Part shown: piece by piece, positions 9,378-18,776 of the stretch | How positions within the stretch are numbered: the stretch's first letter is position 1 | Layout of the letters: each line of letters opens with the position of its first letter | NCBI RefSeq assembly: GCF_900119145.1 | Contig: NZ_FPIY01000004.1 | Location: forward strand, 186,001-250,000 | DNA: 64,000 nt | Reading direction: 5' to 3' | DNA from: Cellulophaga fucicola | Lineage (GTDB): Bacteria > Bacteroidota > Bacteroidia > Flavobacteriales > Flavobacteriaceae | Program-made: the position numbers and the translations under genes | Notes under the pieces: model-generated | The model's input: only the letters and a program-made list of their open reading frames with translations | Database searches by the model: none | Told to the model about the DNA's origin: nothing

Positions 9378-11096
9378 ATGTGCAACACAAATTCTAACGT
9401 ACACCATGCAGACAAAGAGGCTCATGACTTAGAGCATAAAAAATGGAACAGGCGTTCTTTTTTACAAGCAATGGGTATGGTTGGTTCTGGATCTATGCTA
9501 CTAGGTAGTAATGTGCTTAACGCTTCGGCTAAATCGCCTTTAGCAACAGCAATAGCAGATGCAGAATCAGACGGAAAAATATTAATATTAATAAGACTTG
9601 CAGGTGGTAATGACGGTTTAAGTACTGTTATACCAATAGAGCAGTACGATACGTATGCCAATGCAAGACCAAACATATATATACCAGAGAGTAAAGTATT
9701 AAAACTTACAGATAATTTTGGAGTTCCTTCTTATATGACCTCGTTAGAGCGTATGTGGGGAGAAGGACAATTTAAAGCTGTACACGGTGTAGGTTACGAA
9801 GGACAAAGTCTTTCTCACTTTACAGGTTCAGATATTTTTGCAAATACTGATCCAGAAAACACTACAGGTTTTACTGGTGAAAGAACAGGTTGGATGGGTA
9901 GACATTTTGAAGATTGTTTCCCTGATTATTTAATGAATCCACCAGAAGCTCCTGCAGCTATACAAATAGGTCAATATGGCAGTTTAGTTTTTGAAGGTGA
10001 AGAAACAAATTATGCCTTTGTAACTAGTAATATAGATCAATTAGAGAAAATTGCAGAAACTGGGGATAATTTTTCATTAGACCCTACTCTGTTTGATGGC
10101 TGTATGTACGATGATCAACTTAGATTCTTAAGAGGTGTAGCAAATACCACTTATGAATATTCTGGTAAAATACATGAAGCATACAAACGTGGTGAAGCAT
10201 TAGGTTGTGGTATAGAGTACCAAGACAACAGTTTTGCTAAACAATTAGCAGTTTTAGCTAAGCTTATAAAAGGTAACTTAGGTACAAAAGTATATATGAT
10301 TTCTATGGGTGGTTTTGACACGCACGGAAATCAGCCATTGGCACACGAAAAATTAATGACCAACTTATCTGTTGCTGTAAGCGATTTCTACCAAGATTTA
10401 GCCTGTACAGAACAAGATGATAAAGTTTTAAGTATGACGTTCTCTGAATTTGGACGTAGAATATATGAAAACGGTTCTAATGGTACAGATCATGGTAAAG
10501 CTAGCCCTACGCTATTTTTTGGTTCCGCATTAAACGGTAGCGCCTTTATTGGCGATCACCCATCTTTAGAAGATCCTGACGGAAGAGGAAATTTAGAGTA
10601 CACAATGGATTTTAGAGACTTATACGGTACTGTTTTAGCAGAATGGTTATGTGTACCAAGAGAAGCTGTAGAAAGGCATTTACTTGGACGTACTTACACT
10701 CCTGTTAATTTAGGATTTAGCTGTAGCGGAGAAGATTTTCCTGATATTGCTATAGATGATGAAAACCCTGTTTTACCTGGACCAGGTGGTACAGATCCAA
10801 CAGACCCTACAGATCCTGAGCCAATACCAGAAAATGTTATTGTACATAAACCATATTACCCAACAAAAGGAAATCCTTCTATTCATTTAGAGATGCCTTT
10901 TACTGCGCACGTAGACATACAGATTTACAATATATTAGGTCAGAACCTAGGTACTGTTTACAACGCTATGACTACAGAGGGGCAACAAGAAATTAACATT
11001 AGAGAACGTTTACCTGTAAACCTTGCTACTGGTAAATATATTTATAGAATAAGTGTTCAAAATCAGAAAATGAGCAAATCTGTAATGGTATCCTAA
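9378..11096 (+). CDS. DUF1501 protein with Tat signal and type IX secretion C-terminus
   Basis: 572 residues. The N-terminus has a twin-arginine motif, RRSFLQ starting at residue 25, followed by a hydrophobic stretch (GMVGSGSMLLG), which suggests Tat export. The body matches the sulfatase-like DUF1501 family: LIRLAGGNDGLSTVIPI, a GFDTHGNQ block and FSEFGRR near the middle. After a TDPTDPTDPEP linker (about residue 475-485) comes an 85-residue type IX secretion sorting domain (IQIYNILGQNLGTVYNA..., ending KSVMVS). Thus it is probably carried to the cell surface or medium. Forms an operon with the DUF1800 gene; a terminator follows at 11125. Confidence 0.88.
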   Translation: MCNTNSNVHHADKEAHDLEHKKWNRRSFLQAMGMVGSGSMLLGSNVLNASAKSPLATAIADAESDGKILILIRLAGGNDGLSTVIPIEQYDTYANARPNIYIPESKVLKLTDNFGVPSYMTSLERMWGEGQFKAVHGVGYEGQSLSHFTGSDIFANTDPENTTGFTGERTGWMGRHFEDCFPDYLMNPPEAPAAIQIGQYGSLVFEGEETNYAFVTSNIDQLEKIAETGDNFSLDPTLFDGCMYDDQLRFLRGVANTTYEYSGKIHEAYKRGEALGCGIEYQDNSFAKQLAVLAKLIKGNLGTKVYMISMGGFDTHGNQPLAHEKLMTNLSVAVSDFYQDLACTEQDDKVLSMTFSEFGRRIYENGSNGTDHGKASPTLFFGSALNGSAFIGDHPSLEDPDGRGNLEYTMDFRDLYGTVLAEWLCVPREAVERHLLGRTYTPVNLGFSCSGEDFPDIAIDDENPVLPGPGGTDPTDPTDPEPIPENVIVHKPYYPTKGNPSIHLEMPFTAHVDIQIYNILGQNLGTVYNAMTTEGQQEINIRERLPVNLATGKYIYRISVQNQKMSKSVMVS

Positions 11097-11124
11097 TTAG
11101 ATAGCATTACTATATAACACAACT

Positions 11125-11161
11125 AAAAACACCTAGTACTTTTTGTATTGGGTGTTTTTTT
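11125..11161 (+). terminator. Rho-independent terminator after DUF1501 gene
   Basis: AAAAACACC at 11125-11133 pairs with GGTGTTTTT at 11151-11159, and a T-tract follows. It lies 29 nt after the DUF1501 stop codon. Confidence 0.7.
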
Positions 11162-11348
11162 ATGCCAACTTAGAGTTGTTCTTTTTTGTCTTAAAACTTA
11201 ATTCCTTTTTTACTCTATAATTTTTGTCTTTATACACTCTAGTTACATCATCTTCAATTTTAGAGTTCTCTTCAACTTTAGAATTATCTTCAATTGCATC
11301 TAATTTTACCGACTTTAAAATGTCTTTATGTACTGGTTTACCACTCAT
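11160..11348 (-). CDS. Small charged hypothetical protein
   Basis: 62 residues, very rich in Lys, Glu, Asp and Asn, without membrane segments (MSGKPVHKDILKSVKLDA... KKNNSKLA). The pattern SKVEENSKIEDD looks like a short internal repeat. I do not recognise a family. It is supported only by an intact frame in a region with no other gene between the DUF1501 terminator and metG, and by the AT-rich leader upstream; it may not be expressed. Confidence 0.4.
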   Translation of the reverse strand: MSGKPVHKDILKSVKLDAIEDNSKVEENSKIEDDVTRVYKDKNYRVKKELSFKTKKNNSKLA

Positions 11349-11492
11349 AACTTTATGTTTTTATACTATAACAACTAAAAAATAACTCATATATTTTAAA
11401 TTATCGTTGTTCTACACCCCTTTTTCAAACAAAATTGACAATACCTCCTTTATTTATTTCATTCTTTTTCTTTAGAACTGCGCTCTAAAATG

Positions 11493-11500
11493 TATTTTTG
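11493..11500 (+). promoter_or_regulatory. Putative -7 box of metG
   Basis: TATTTTTG at 11493-11500 fits the Bacteroidota -7 consensus TAnnTTTG and lies 18 nt before the metG start codon. The TTG expected near -33 is not clear, so this is a weak call. Confidence 0.35.
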
Positions 11501-11518
11501 CAGCTTAATTCAATTTAA

Positions 11519-13597
11519 ATGGCACAGGAAACTAAAACACCAAGCAGATATACAATTACAGCGGCATTACCCTATACAAACGGACCAATACATATTGGCC
11601 ATTTGGCAGGCGTTTATGTTCCTGCAGATATTTATGCGCGTTATTTAAGAGGCACAAACAAAGATGTTGCTTTTGTTTGTGGTAGTGATGAGCACGGTGT
11701 TGCCATTTCTATGAAAGCAAAAAAAGAAGGTATTACACCTAAAGAGGTTATAGATAAGTATCATGCAATTATAAAACAATCTTTCTTAGATTTTGGAATT
11801 ACGTTTGATAATTACTCCCGTACCTCTGCAAAAGTACACCATGATACAGCTTCTGAATTTTTTAAGAATTTGTATGATAAAGGTGACTTTATAGAAGAAA
11901 CAACAGAGCAGTTATATGATGCCGATGCTAAACAATTTTTGGCAGATAGATTTGTAATTGGTACCTGCCCTAAATGTGGTCATGAAGAAGCTTATGGTGA
12001 TCAGTGCGAAAATTGTGGCTCTACTTTAAATGCTACCGAATTAATAAATCCAAAATCTACTATCTCTGGTGCTGTACCATCTTTAAAGGAAACAAAGCAC
12101 TGGTTTTTACCTTTAGATAGATATGAAGATTTTTTAAAGGAGTGGATTCTTGAAGGTCATAAAAACGATTGGAAACCTAATGTGTACGGACAATGTAAAT
12201 CTTGGATAGACGACGGTTTAAAACCACGTGCTGTAACCAGAGATTTAGATTGGGGAATTCCTGTTCCTGTTCCTGGAGGAGAAGGCAAAGTTTTATATGT
12301 TTGGTTTGATGCGCCTATTGGCTACATCTCATCTACAAAAGAATGGGCTGCTAGAGAAGGTAAAGACTGGGAACCTTATTGGAAAGATAAGAATACAAAA
12401 ATGCTTCATTTTATTGGTAAAGATAATATAGTGTTTCACTGTATAATTTTTCCTAGTATGCTAAAAGCACACGGAGACTTTATTCTACCTGAAAACGTAC
12501 CTGCAAATGAGTTTTTAAATTTAGAAGGTAATAAATTATCGACCTCTAAAAATTGGGCTGTTTGGTTGCATGAGTATTTAGAAGATTTTCCAGATATGCA
12601 AGATGTTTTGCGTTATACACTAACTGCAAATGCTCCAGAAACTAAGGATAACGATTTTACTTGGAAAGATTTTCAGGCACGTAACAACAATGAGTTGGTT
12701 GCTATTTTTGGTAACTTTATAAATAGAGTTGTTGTATTAACAAACAAATATTACGAAGGTGTTTTACCTACACCTGCTGCATTTACAGATATAGACAAGG
12801 CTACCTTAGCTGAGGTTAAAAAATACCCAGAAATAATTTCTAGTTCTTTAGAACGCTATAGATTTAGAGAAGCCGGACAAGAATTGATGAATCTTGCTAG
12901 ACTTGGTAACAAGTACTTGGCAGACGAAGAACCTTGGAAAGTAATAAAACAAGATGAAGAACGTGTAAAAACTATAATGTATGTTGCTTTGCAAATTGCA
13001 TCTGCTTTAGCCGTTTTAAGTGAGCCTTTTTTACCGTTTACTTCAACTAAATTAAAAAGTATTTTAAACATAGACGCATCAGACACAACTGTACAATGGA
13101 ATACTGTTGCTACACTAGATGTGTTATTACCTGCTGGCCACACTATAAATAAGGCTGAGCTTTTATTTAGAAAGGTTGAAGACCAAGAAATTGAAGCACA
13201 ATTAGCAAAATTAGAGGCTACTAAAAAAGCAAACTTACAGATGAACAAAGAGGTTACACCACAAAAAGACACTATTACTTTTGACGATTTTACAAAGTTA
13301 GATATGCGTGTTGGTACTATTATAGAAGCCGAAAAAATGCCAAAAGCTAAAAAGTTATTGGTTTTAAAGGTAGATACTGGTTTAGATACACGTACTATAG
13401 TTTCTGGTATAGCAGAAAGCTTTACTCCAGAAGAAATTGTAGGTAAAAAAGTAACTGTATTGGTAAACCTAGCTCCAAGAGCTTTACGTGGTGTAGAAAG
13501 TGAAGGAATGATTTTGATGACAGAAAATGCGGACGGAAAATTAGTTTTTGTGAACCCAGATGAAGATGGTGTAAATAGTGGCGAAACAATAAATTAA
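11519..13597 (+). CDS. metG: Methionyl-tRNA synthetase
   Basis: Charges tRNA-Met with methionine in the cytoplasm. The 692-residue protein shows the class I signature HIGH at residues 25-28, a zinc knuckle of CPKC...C..C type ([18 protein letters not shown]), the KLSTS version of KMSKS at 339-343, an anticodon-binding helical domain, and a C-terminal EMAP-II/Arc1p-like tRNA-binding domain (about residues 585-692, [16 protein letters not shown]...). This is the two-module form common in Bacteroidota. It precedes a ferritin gene by 29 nt. Confidence 0.97.
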   Translation: MAQETKTPSRYTITAALPYTNGPIHIGHLAGVYVPADIYARYLRGTNKDVAFVCGSDEHGVAISMKAKKEGITPKEVIDKYHAIIKQSFLDFGITFDNYSRTSAKVHHDTASEFFKNLYDKGDFIEETTEQLYDADAKQFLADRFVIGTCPKCGHEEAYGDQCENCGSTLNATELINPKSTISGAVPSLKETKHWFLPLDRYEDFLKEWILEGHKNDWKPNVYGQCKSWIDDGLKPRAVTRDLDWGIPVPVPGGEGKVLYVWFDAPIGYISSTKEWAAREGKDWEPYWKDKNTKMLHFIGKDNIVFHCIIFPSMLKAHGDFILPENVPANEFLNLEGNKLSTSKNWAVWLHEYLEDFPDMQDVLRYTLTANAPETKDNDFTWKDFQARNNNELVAIFGNFINRVVVLTNKYYEGVLPTPAAFTDIDKATLAEVKKYPEIISSSLERYRFREAGQELMNLARLGNKYLADEEPWKVIKQDEERVKTIMYVALQIASALAVLSEPFLPFTSTKLKSILNIDASDTTVQWNTVATLDVLLPAGHTINKAELLFRKVEDQEIEAQLAKLEATKKANLQMNKEVTPQKDTITFDDFTKLDMRVGTIIEAEKMPKAKKLLVLKVDTGLDTRTIVSGIAESFTPEEIVGKKVTVLVNLAPRALRGVESEGMILMTENADGKLVFVNPDEDGVNSGETIN

Positions 13598-13626
13598 TTT
13601 GTAATTTTATAAAAAGCAGAAAAAAT

Positions 13627-14145
13627 ATGTTATCAAAAAATATAGAAAAAGCACTTAACGATCAGATAAAAATAGAAGCAGAATCTTCTCAGATTTATTT
13701 AGCAATGGCTTGTTGGGCAGAAGTTAAAGGTCTAGAAGGTGTTGCTGGTTTTATGTACGACCAGTCTAATGAAGAGCGCGACCATATGCTTAAACTAATA
13801 AAGTTTGTAAACGAACGTGGCGGACACGCACAAATATCTGAGCTTGCTGCACCTAACGTTACATTTACTTCTTTTAAAGAAATGTTCGAAAAATTATTTG
13901 ACCACGAAGTGTTTGTATCTAATAGTATTAACGAACTAGTACACATTAGCCTACAAGAAAAAGATTATGCTACACATAACTTTTTACAATGGTACGTATC
14001 TGAACAAATTGAAGAAGAAGCTATGGCACGTACTATTCTAGATAAAATAAACCTTATTGGTGATGATAAAGGTGGTTTGTATTTGTTTGATAGAGATATA
14101 CAGCAAATAAGCATTTCTACAGCGTCTACAGAAAACCCACAATAA
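13627..14145 (+). CDS. ftnA: Ferritin (FtnA-type)
   Basis: A 172-residue non-heme ferritin, which oxidises Fe(II) and stores iron inside a 24-subunit shell. Ferroxidase-site residues match bacterial FtnA: E17, E50 and H53 (NEERDHML), plus downstream Glu in QIEEEAMA. No heme-binding Met in the bacterioferritin position is evident. The gene lies only 29 nt after metG and may be cotranscribed with it. Confidence 0.93.
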   Translation: MLSKNIEKALNDQIKIEAESSQIYLAMACWAEVKGLEGVAGFMYDQSNEERDHMLKLIKFVNERGGHAQISELAAPNVTFTSFKEMFEKLFDHEVFVSNSINELVHISLQEKDYATHNFLQWYVSEQIEEEAMARTILDKINLIGDDKGGLYLFDRDIQQISISTASTENPQ

Positions 14146-14220
14146 GTTTAACATAATAATCTTATTTAGATTAATTTAAAATAACTACTTTTGCCTTACT
14201 ATTTTTAGGCATAAGTAGTT

Positions 14221-14394
14221 ATGGGCAAAAAAAAGGATAAGAAAAAAGAGAAAAAGGCATTAAAAAAATTACAAAAGGCTACTCCTAAAGTCGCCAATAA
14301 AGTAAAAAGTAAATGCTGTGATAAATACAAGAAATCTGAAAACAAGCGTTGTAAGAAATGCCCTTGTTTTGATTTGCTTAAAAAAGTGGCATAA
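14221..14394 (+). CDS. 57-residue Lys/Cys-rich small protein
   Basis: An ATG at 14221 opens a 57-codon frame that ends at the TAA at 14392-14394. The first 30 residues are almost half lysine (MGKKKDKKKEKKALKK...). The second half has five cysteines, CC followed by C-KKCPC (KSKCCDKYKKSENKRCKKCPCFDL), a spacing that could bind a metal ion or cluster. The position after ferritin hints at a link to iron or metal handling, but that is inference. It is too short for most gene callers. I cannot name a family. Confidence 0.55.
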   Translation: MGKKKDKKKEKKALKKLQKATPKVANKVKSKCCDKYKKSENKRCKKCPCFDLLKKVA

Positions 14395-14567
14395 AGCTAT
14401 GCATTTTATCTAATTTACCTTTTTATTTACATACAATTACTACTTCTTCAAGTATCTTTACCTTAAAATTAGACATCATTTTATATGCATTACTTTTTAT
14501 TGCGTATGAGTTACGTTATGGTCTGGTTTTTGATTTATTTCGTATATACACAAAACAATTAAATATT

Positions 14568-15044
14568 ATGAAACAATTAATAGTACTACTATTTGCAGTA
14601 AGTTTAGTTTCTTGCGGAGCATCTAAAACCGTTAGAACATCTAAAAAAGTAATTAAAGGAGAATGGACACTTAGCAACATTTCTTATAGTGAAGCAGGCA
14701 CATATAATGTAACTCTTTTAAACGATGTATCTAAAGATTGTTTTGAGGGTAGTAACTGGTCTTTTATCCCAAACAATAATACTGGTAAATACAGCATAAA
14801 CAATGCTAGTTGCCCAACAGGAGAGCGCGACTTTATTTTTACGATTCAAGAAATTGATGAAACTACAGGCTTATACGATTTTTTACTTAAGCCAACAGAT
14901 GCTAAAGGTAAAAGTCAAAACAATGTTGGTTTTAGATTATCACTTACATTATTAACAGAGTCTAATATGACCTGGTCACAGACTTTATCTGTAGATGGCA
15001 AACCATTTACAATTACAATGAACTTTACTAAAGGAGACTGGTAG
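14568..15044 (+). CDS. Lipocalin-like lipoprotein
   Basis: 158 residues with a lipoprotein signal peptide (MKQLIVLLFAVSLVSCGAS; lipid-attached Cys at residue 16). The mature part, with GEWTLSNISY at its start and repeated beta-strand patterns ending in TMNFTKGDW, resembles the lipocalin-like family common in Bacteroidota. Probably anchored to the outer or inner membrane facing the periplasm. It lies 36 nt before the OmpA-family gene and the two may form an operon; such neighbours suggest a cell-envelope role. Confidence 0.75.
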   Translation: MKQLIVLLFAVSLVSCGASKTVRTSKKVIKGEWTLSNISYSEAGTYNVTLLNDVSKDCFEGSNWSFIPNNNTGKYSINNASCPTGERDFIFTIQEIDETTGLYDFLLKPTDAKGKSQNNVGFRLSLTLLTESNMTWSQTLSVDGKPFTITMNFTKGDW

Positions 15045-15080
15045 TAAACACATTAAACATTAACTATATAAAATAAACAT

Positions 15081-15788
15081 ATGAAAACTACATTAAAAAA
15101 AATAGCAACTGGTGCATTTGCACTAGTATTAATTGCAAGTTTTACAAACTGTAAAGCAGTACAAAACGCAAACAACAAACAAAAAGGAGCTGCTATTGGT
15201 GCTGCTGGTGGCGCACTTTTAGGTGCTATACTTGGTAACAACATTGGTAAAGGCGGTAACAGCGAATTAGGTGCTGTAATTGGTGGTGTTGTTGGTGGTG
15301 GTGCTGGTGTACTTATTGGTAACAGAATGGACAAACAGGCTCAAGAAATTGAAAATGAAATTCCAGGAGCTCAAGTAGAACGTGTAGATAACGGTATTGT
15401 TATTACTTTTGATGAGAACAGTGGTGTATTTTTTGACACAGCTAAATACAATGTAAATACAGCTTCTAAAGCATCTTTAGATAAATTAGCAAATGTATTT
15501 AATGAGTATCCAGATACAAACATATTAGTAGTAGGCCACACAGATAGTTCTGGTGCTGCAGATTACAACATGACATTGTCTAAAAACAGAGCAAATGCGG
15601 TAACAAATTACCTAGAAGGTAAAGGTTTAGCTGCTAGTAGATTTACAACTCAGTGGTTTGGAGAAGAGCAACCAACTAATGACAATACTACTGCAGAAGG
15701 TAGAGCAAAAAACAGAAGAGTTAACGTTGCTATTTTACCAAATGAAAAAATGATAAATGATGCTAAAATGCAGTCTGGCGAAAACTAG
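15081..15788 (+). CDS. OmpA-family peptidoglycan-binding lipoprotein with glycine zipper
   Basis: 235 residues. A signal peptide ends at a Cys (IASFTNCKAV). Residues about 35-80 are a glycine-zipper membrane segment (GAAIGAAGGALLGAILGNNIGKG, GAVIGGVVGGGAGVLIGN). The C-terminal 120 residues are an OmpA-like domain with the peptidoglycan-contact signature NILVVGHTDSSGAADYNMTLSKNRA and the closing GRAKNRRVNVAI. It likely ties the outer membrane to the cell wall. Follows the lipocalin-like gene; a terminator follows at 15841. Confidence 0.9.
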   Translation: MKTTLKKIATGAFALVLIASFTNCKAVQNANNKQKGAAIGAAGGALLGAILGNNIGKGGNSELGAVIGGVVGGGAGVLIGNRMDKQAQEIENEIPGAQVERVDNGIVITFDENSGVFFDTAKYNVNTASKASLDKLANVFNEYPDTNILVVGHTDSSGAADYNMTLSKNRANAVTNYLEGKGLAASRFTTQWFGEEQPTNDNTTAEGRAKNRRVNVAILPNEKMINDAKMQSGEN

Positions 15789-15840
15789 AAAATTTATAGC
15801 ATAGAAATTCGATTTAATCAATTGAGTTAAATATATTAGA

Positions 15841-15874
15841 GACCTTATAAAACTAAATTTATAAGGTCTTTTTT
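15841..15874 (+). terminator. Terminator abutting the tex start codon
   Basis: GACCTTATAAA pairs with TTTATAAGGTC and is followed by a run of six T. The T-run ends one or two bases before the ATG of tex at 15876, so it either ends the OmpA transcript completely or attenuates tex. Confidence 0.75.
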
Positions 15875-15875
15875 A

Positions 15876-17999
15876 ATGATAAAATATATACTTAAACACA
15901 CGCAGTTACCAGAACTAAGTGTAAAAAATACTATAGAGCTTTTAGATCAAGATTGCACCATACCTTTTATATCTAGATACCGTAAAGAAAAAACCGGAAA
16001 TTTAGACGAGGTTCAAATTGGTGATATTGTTACCTACAAAGCTCAGTTTGAAGCTTTAGAAAAAAGAAAAACTGCCATTGCTAAGGCAATGCAAGAACAA
16101 GGAGTGCTAACTCCAGAGCTCCAAGCTAAAATTACCGCTACAGACAACCTTACTACCTTAGAAGATATTTACCTTCCGTTTAAGAAAAAGCGTAAGACAA
16201 AAGCTGAAACCGCTATTAAAAACGGTTTAGAGCCTTTGGCTAAAATAATAATGGCACAACGCAATGACGAAATTGAATTTACTGCTTCTAAATATTTAAA
16301 TGATGTTATTGTTAATGAAGATTTGGCTTTAGAAGGAGCCAGACATATTATTTCTGAATGGATTAATGAGCGTAGCGATATTAGAAACGGTATACGTTAT
16401 CAGCTTGAAAATTACGCCCTAATTACCACCAAAGTTATTGGCACTAAAAAAGATGACGAAAAAGCGCAAAAATTTAGAGATTATTTTGATTGGAGTGAGG
16501 CTTTAAAACGATCTCCTTCACACAGATTACTAGCTATTTTAAGAGCAGAGAAAGAAGGTTTTATTCGTGTTAAAATAGAAATAGATAATGATAGAGCTTT
16601 AGATAAAATTGAAAGTAGAATTATAAAAAACAACAATGCTTGTGGCAAACAAATAGAACTTGCCATACAAGATGCATACAAAAGGCTACTACTACCCTCT
16701 TTGTCTAACGAGCTTTTAAAAAATGCTAAAGAAAAGGCAGATACAGAAGCAATAGCTGTGTTTTCTAAAAATTTAAAACAATTACTATTAGGTTCTCCTT
16801 TAGGCGAAAAAAGAATATTAGCCTTAGATCCTGGTTTTAGAACAGGTTGTAAATTGGTTTGTTTAGACGCACAAGGAGATTTGTTGCATAACGAAACCAT
16901 TTATCCGCATGCACCACAAAACAAAAGTACAGAAGCAATTAAAAAAATCAGCTCTTTAGTAGATGCTTATAAAATTGAAGCCATAGCAATTGGGAACGGT
17001 ACTGCATCTAGAGAGACCGAACAATTGGTTAAACGCATACAATTTAAAAACCCATTAGAAGTTTTTGTGGTTAGCGAAGCAGGCGCATCTATATACTCGG
17101 CTTCTAAAATTGCTAGAGACGAGTTCCCAGATTATGATGTTACCGTACGTGGTTCTGTTTCTATTGGCCGTAGACTGGCAGACCCGTTAGCAGAATTGGT
17201 TAAAATAGATGCAAAATCTATAGGTGTTGGGCAATACCAACATGATGTAGACCAAACTAAACTAAAACAATCTTTAGATACTGTTGTAGAAAGTTGCGTA
17301 AACGCAGTTGGTGTAAACGTAAACACAGCAAGTACTTCTTTATTAAGTTATGTATCTGGAATTGGACCAAAATTAGCCGAAAACATAGTAAACTACAGAA
17401 ACGAAAATGGTGCTTTTACAAGCAGAACAGCTATAAAAAAAGTACCGCGTTTGGGCGGAAAAGCATTTGAGCAAGGTGCTGCCTTTTTACGAATTAAAAA
17501 TGCAAAGAACCCGTTAGACGATTCTGCCGTGCATCCAGAAAGTTATAGCATTATAGAGCAAATAACAAAAGATTTAAAAATATCTATTCAAGATTTAATT
17601 GGTAACAAAGAAGCCTTACAAAAAGTAAATCTAGAAAAATATTGCACAGATACTATTGGTTTACCCACATTAAAAGATATTGTAAAAGAACTAGAAAAGC
17701 CTGGCTTAGATATTAGAGAAAAAGCTAAAGTATTTTCTTTTAATCAAGATATACGATCTATAACAGACCTTGTTCCTGGGCAATTACTACCTGGTATTGT
17801 AAATAACATTACAAATTTTGGTTGCTTTGTAGATGTTGGCATTAAAGAAAGTGGCTTAATACATATTTCTAATATGTCTACTACTTTTGTAAAAGATGTA
17901 AACGAGCACGTTAGTTTACAACAACAAATTATTGTAAAAGTTTTAGAGGTAGATGTTGCACGTAAGCGCATACAACTAGCTTTACACAAAAATATGTAA
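15876..17999 (+). CDS. tex: Tex-family S1 RNA-binding protein
   Basis: 707 residues. Order: an N-terminal helical Tex domain (ILKHTQLPELSVKNTIELLDQDCTIPFISRYRKEKTGNLDEVQIG), a YqgF/RNase H-like fold (ILALDPGFRTGCKLVCLD), helix-hairpin-helix motifs (VNTASTSLLSYVSGIGPKLAENIVNYR) and a C-terminal S1 domain (LLPGIVNNITNFGCFVDVGIKESGLIHIS). Tex proteins bind nucleic acids and affect transcription. The start is forced close to the terminator hairpin; family members begin near this point, so no long N-terminal part is missing. It converges with ssb across a bidirectional terminator. Confidence 0.95.
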   Translation: MIKYILKHTQLPELSVKNTIELLDQDCTIPFISRYRKEKTGNLDEVQIGDIVTYKAQFEALEKRKTAIAKAMQEQGVLTPELQAKITATDNLTTLEDIYLPFKKKRKTKAETAIKNGLEPLAKIIMAQRNDEIEFTASKYLNDVIVNEDLALEGARHIISEWINERSDIRNGIRYQLENYALITTKVIGTKKDDEKAQKFRDYFDWSEALKRSPSHRLLAILRAEKEGFIRVKIEIDNDRALDKIESRIIKNNNACGKQIELAIQDAYKRLLLPSLSNELLKNAKEKADTEAIAVFSKNLKQLLLGSPLGEKRILALDPGFRTGCKLVCLDAQGDLLHNETIYPHAPQNKSTEAIKKISSLVDAYKIEAIAIGNGTASRETEQLVKRIQFKNPLEVFVVSEAGASIYSASKIARDEFPDYDVTVRGSVSIGRRLADPLAELVKIDAKSIGVGQYQHDVDQTKLKQSLDTVVESCVNAVGVNVNTASTSLLSYVSGIGPKLAENIVNYRNENGAFTSRTAIKKVPRLGGKAFEQGAAFLRIKNAKNPLDDSAVHPESYSIIEQITKDLKISIQDLIGNKEALQKVNLEKYCTDTIGLPTLKDIVKELEKPGLDIREKAKVFSFNQDIRSITDLVPGQLLPGIVNNITNFGCFVDVGIKESGLIHISNMSTTFVKDVNEHVSLQQQIIVKVLEVDVARKRIQLALHKNM

Positions 18000-18002
18000 T
18001 AC

Positions 18003-18041
18003 AAAAAAGGCTTTCTAGTTTAACCCAGAAAGCCTTTTTAT
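18003..18041. terminator. Bidirectional terminator between tex and ssb
   Basis: AAAAAAGGCTTTCT at 18003-18016 pairs with AGAAAGCCTTTTT at 18027-18039, with A and T tracts on both sides, so it can end transcripts from both tex and the converging ssb. Confidence 0.85.
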
Positions 18042-18063
18042 TTAGTTAGTGTTTATGTAATTA

Positions 18064-18399
18064 TTATCCTTTACCAAGCATTAAAATCTCGTTACAATTA
18101 ATTTCTGTAGTGTATTTTTTTTCTCCTTCTTTGGTCTCGTAAGATCTATTTACCAATTTGCCCTCTAAGGCAATTTCTTTTCCTTTAGTTAAATAGTTCT
18201 CTACAATTTCTGCGGTTTTACCCCAAGCAACAACATTGTGCCATTGGGTATCTGTTACTTTTTCGCCAGCAGCGTTTTTATACGTCTCGTTTGTAGCTAC
18301 AGAAAAGCGTGCAAGTTTTTTACCACCATCTAAGTTCATAATTTCTGGGTCGTTACCTAAGTTCCCAATTAACTGTACTCTGTTTCTAAGTGCGTTCAT
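18064..18399 (-). CDS. Short single-strand DNA-binding protein without acidic tail
   Basis: 111 residues covering one OB fold (MNALRNRVQLIGNLGNDPEI..., WHNVVAWGKTAEIVENYLTKGKEIALEGKL). It binds single-stranded DNA in replication, repair or recombination. The Gly/Pro-rich linker and the acidic tip (DDxPF type) that recruits partner proteins are absent; the protein ends EILMLGKG. It is thus a short SSB, probably a second copy in the genome. It is the last chromosomal gene before the cassette array, transcribed away from it. A link to folding or recombination of the array sites is possible but unproved. Confidence 0.9.
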   Translation of the reverse strand: MNALRNRVQLIGNLGNDPEIMNLDGGKKLARFSVATNETYKNAAGEKVTDTQWHNVVAWGKTAEIVENYLTKGKEIALEGKLVNRSYETKEGEKKYTTEINCNEILMLGKG

Positions 18400-18754
18400 A
18401 CTATGTGTGTTTTAATGTTTAACAGTTACTACTACCAAAGCACTATTGCAATGGCACTGCAAACCTAAAACCGCAACCAAACTTTATACGGTTACAAAGT
18501 GCTTACTTTCGGTTGTAAATGTTTGTAGTCGCTTAAAAATGATAAAATACCTACAAACAAAAGTACAAAATGGGTTTATTTTAGTGCATTTTATACATAA
18601 AATTGGGCTAATTACACATTTCCGTAATTGTAGTACAGAAAATAATTATAAATTGTGAGAAAAATAGCAACCAAACAAACAACTAGAATTGTAAAACCTG
18701 CGTTTACTTAGCCATATATGTGGAATAAACGCAATAAAATGAGGTTACTGACTA
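18400..18754. other. Non-coding border between ssb and cassette array
   Basis: The region holds the ssb promoter (minus strand) and, at its right end, the first fold of the array (see 18679-18763). No believable gene is present: a 70-codon frame at 18446-18658 has no family features, and no integrase is encoded. Confidence 0.6.
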
Positions 18755-18763
18755 GTTGTAAGC
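18679..18763 (+). other. Left-end attachment-like site of the array
   Basis: ACAACTAG at 18679-18686 pairs with CTAGTTGT at 18752-18759 and, inside it, GCGTTTA at 18700-18706 pairs with TAAACGC at 18726-18732. The fold ends at the first cassette junction, GTTGTAAGC (18755-18763). It is shorter than, and different from, the 200-nt sites further on, and stands where an integron would have attI or a terminal attC. A primary attachment site is inferred, not shown. Confidence 0.45.
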
Positions 18764-18776
18764 AATTTAAAATCAT

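Noticed and set aside
18446..18658. 70-codon plus-strand frame between ssb and the array
   Set aside because: No protein-like features; it overlaps the ssb leader and promoter region.
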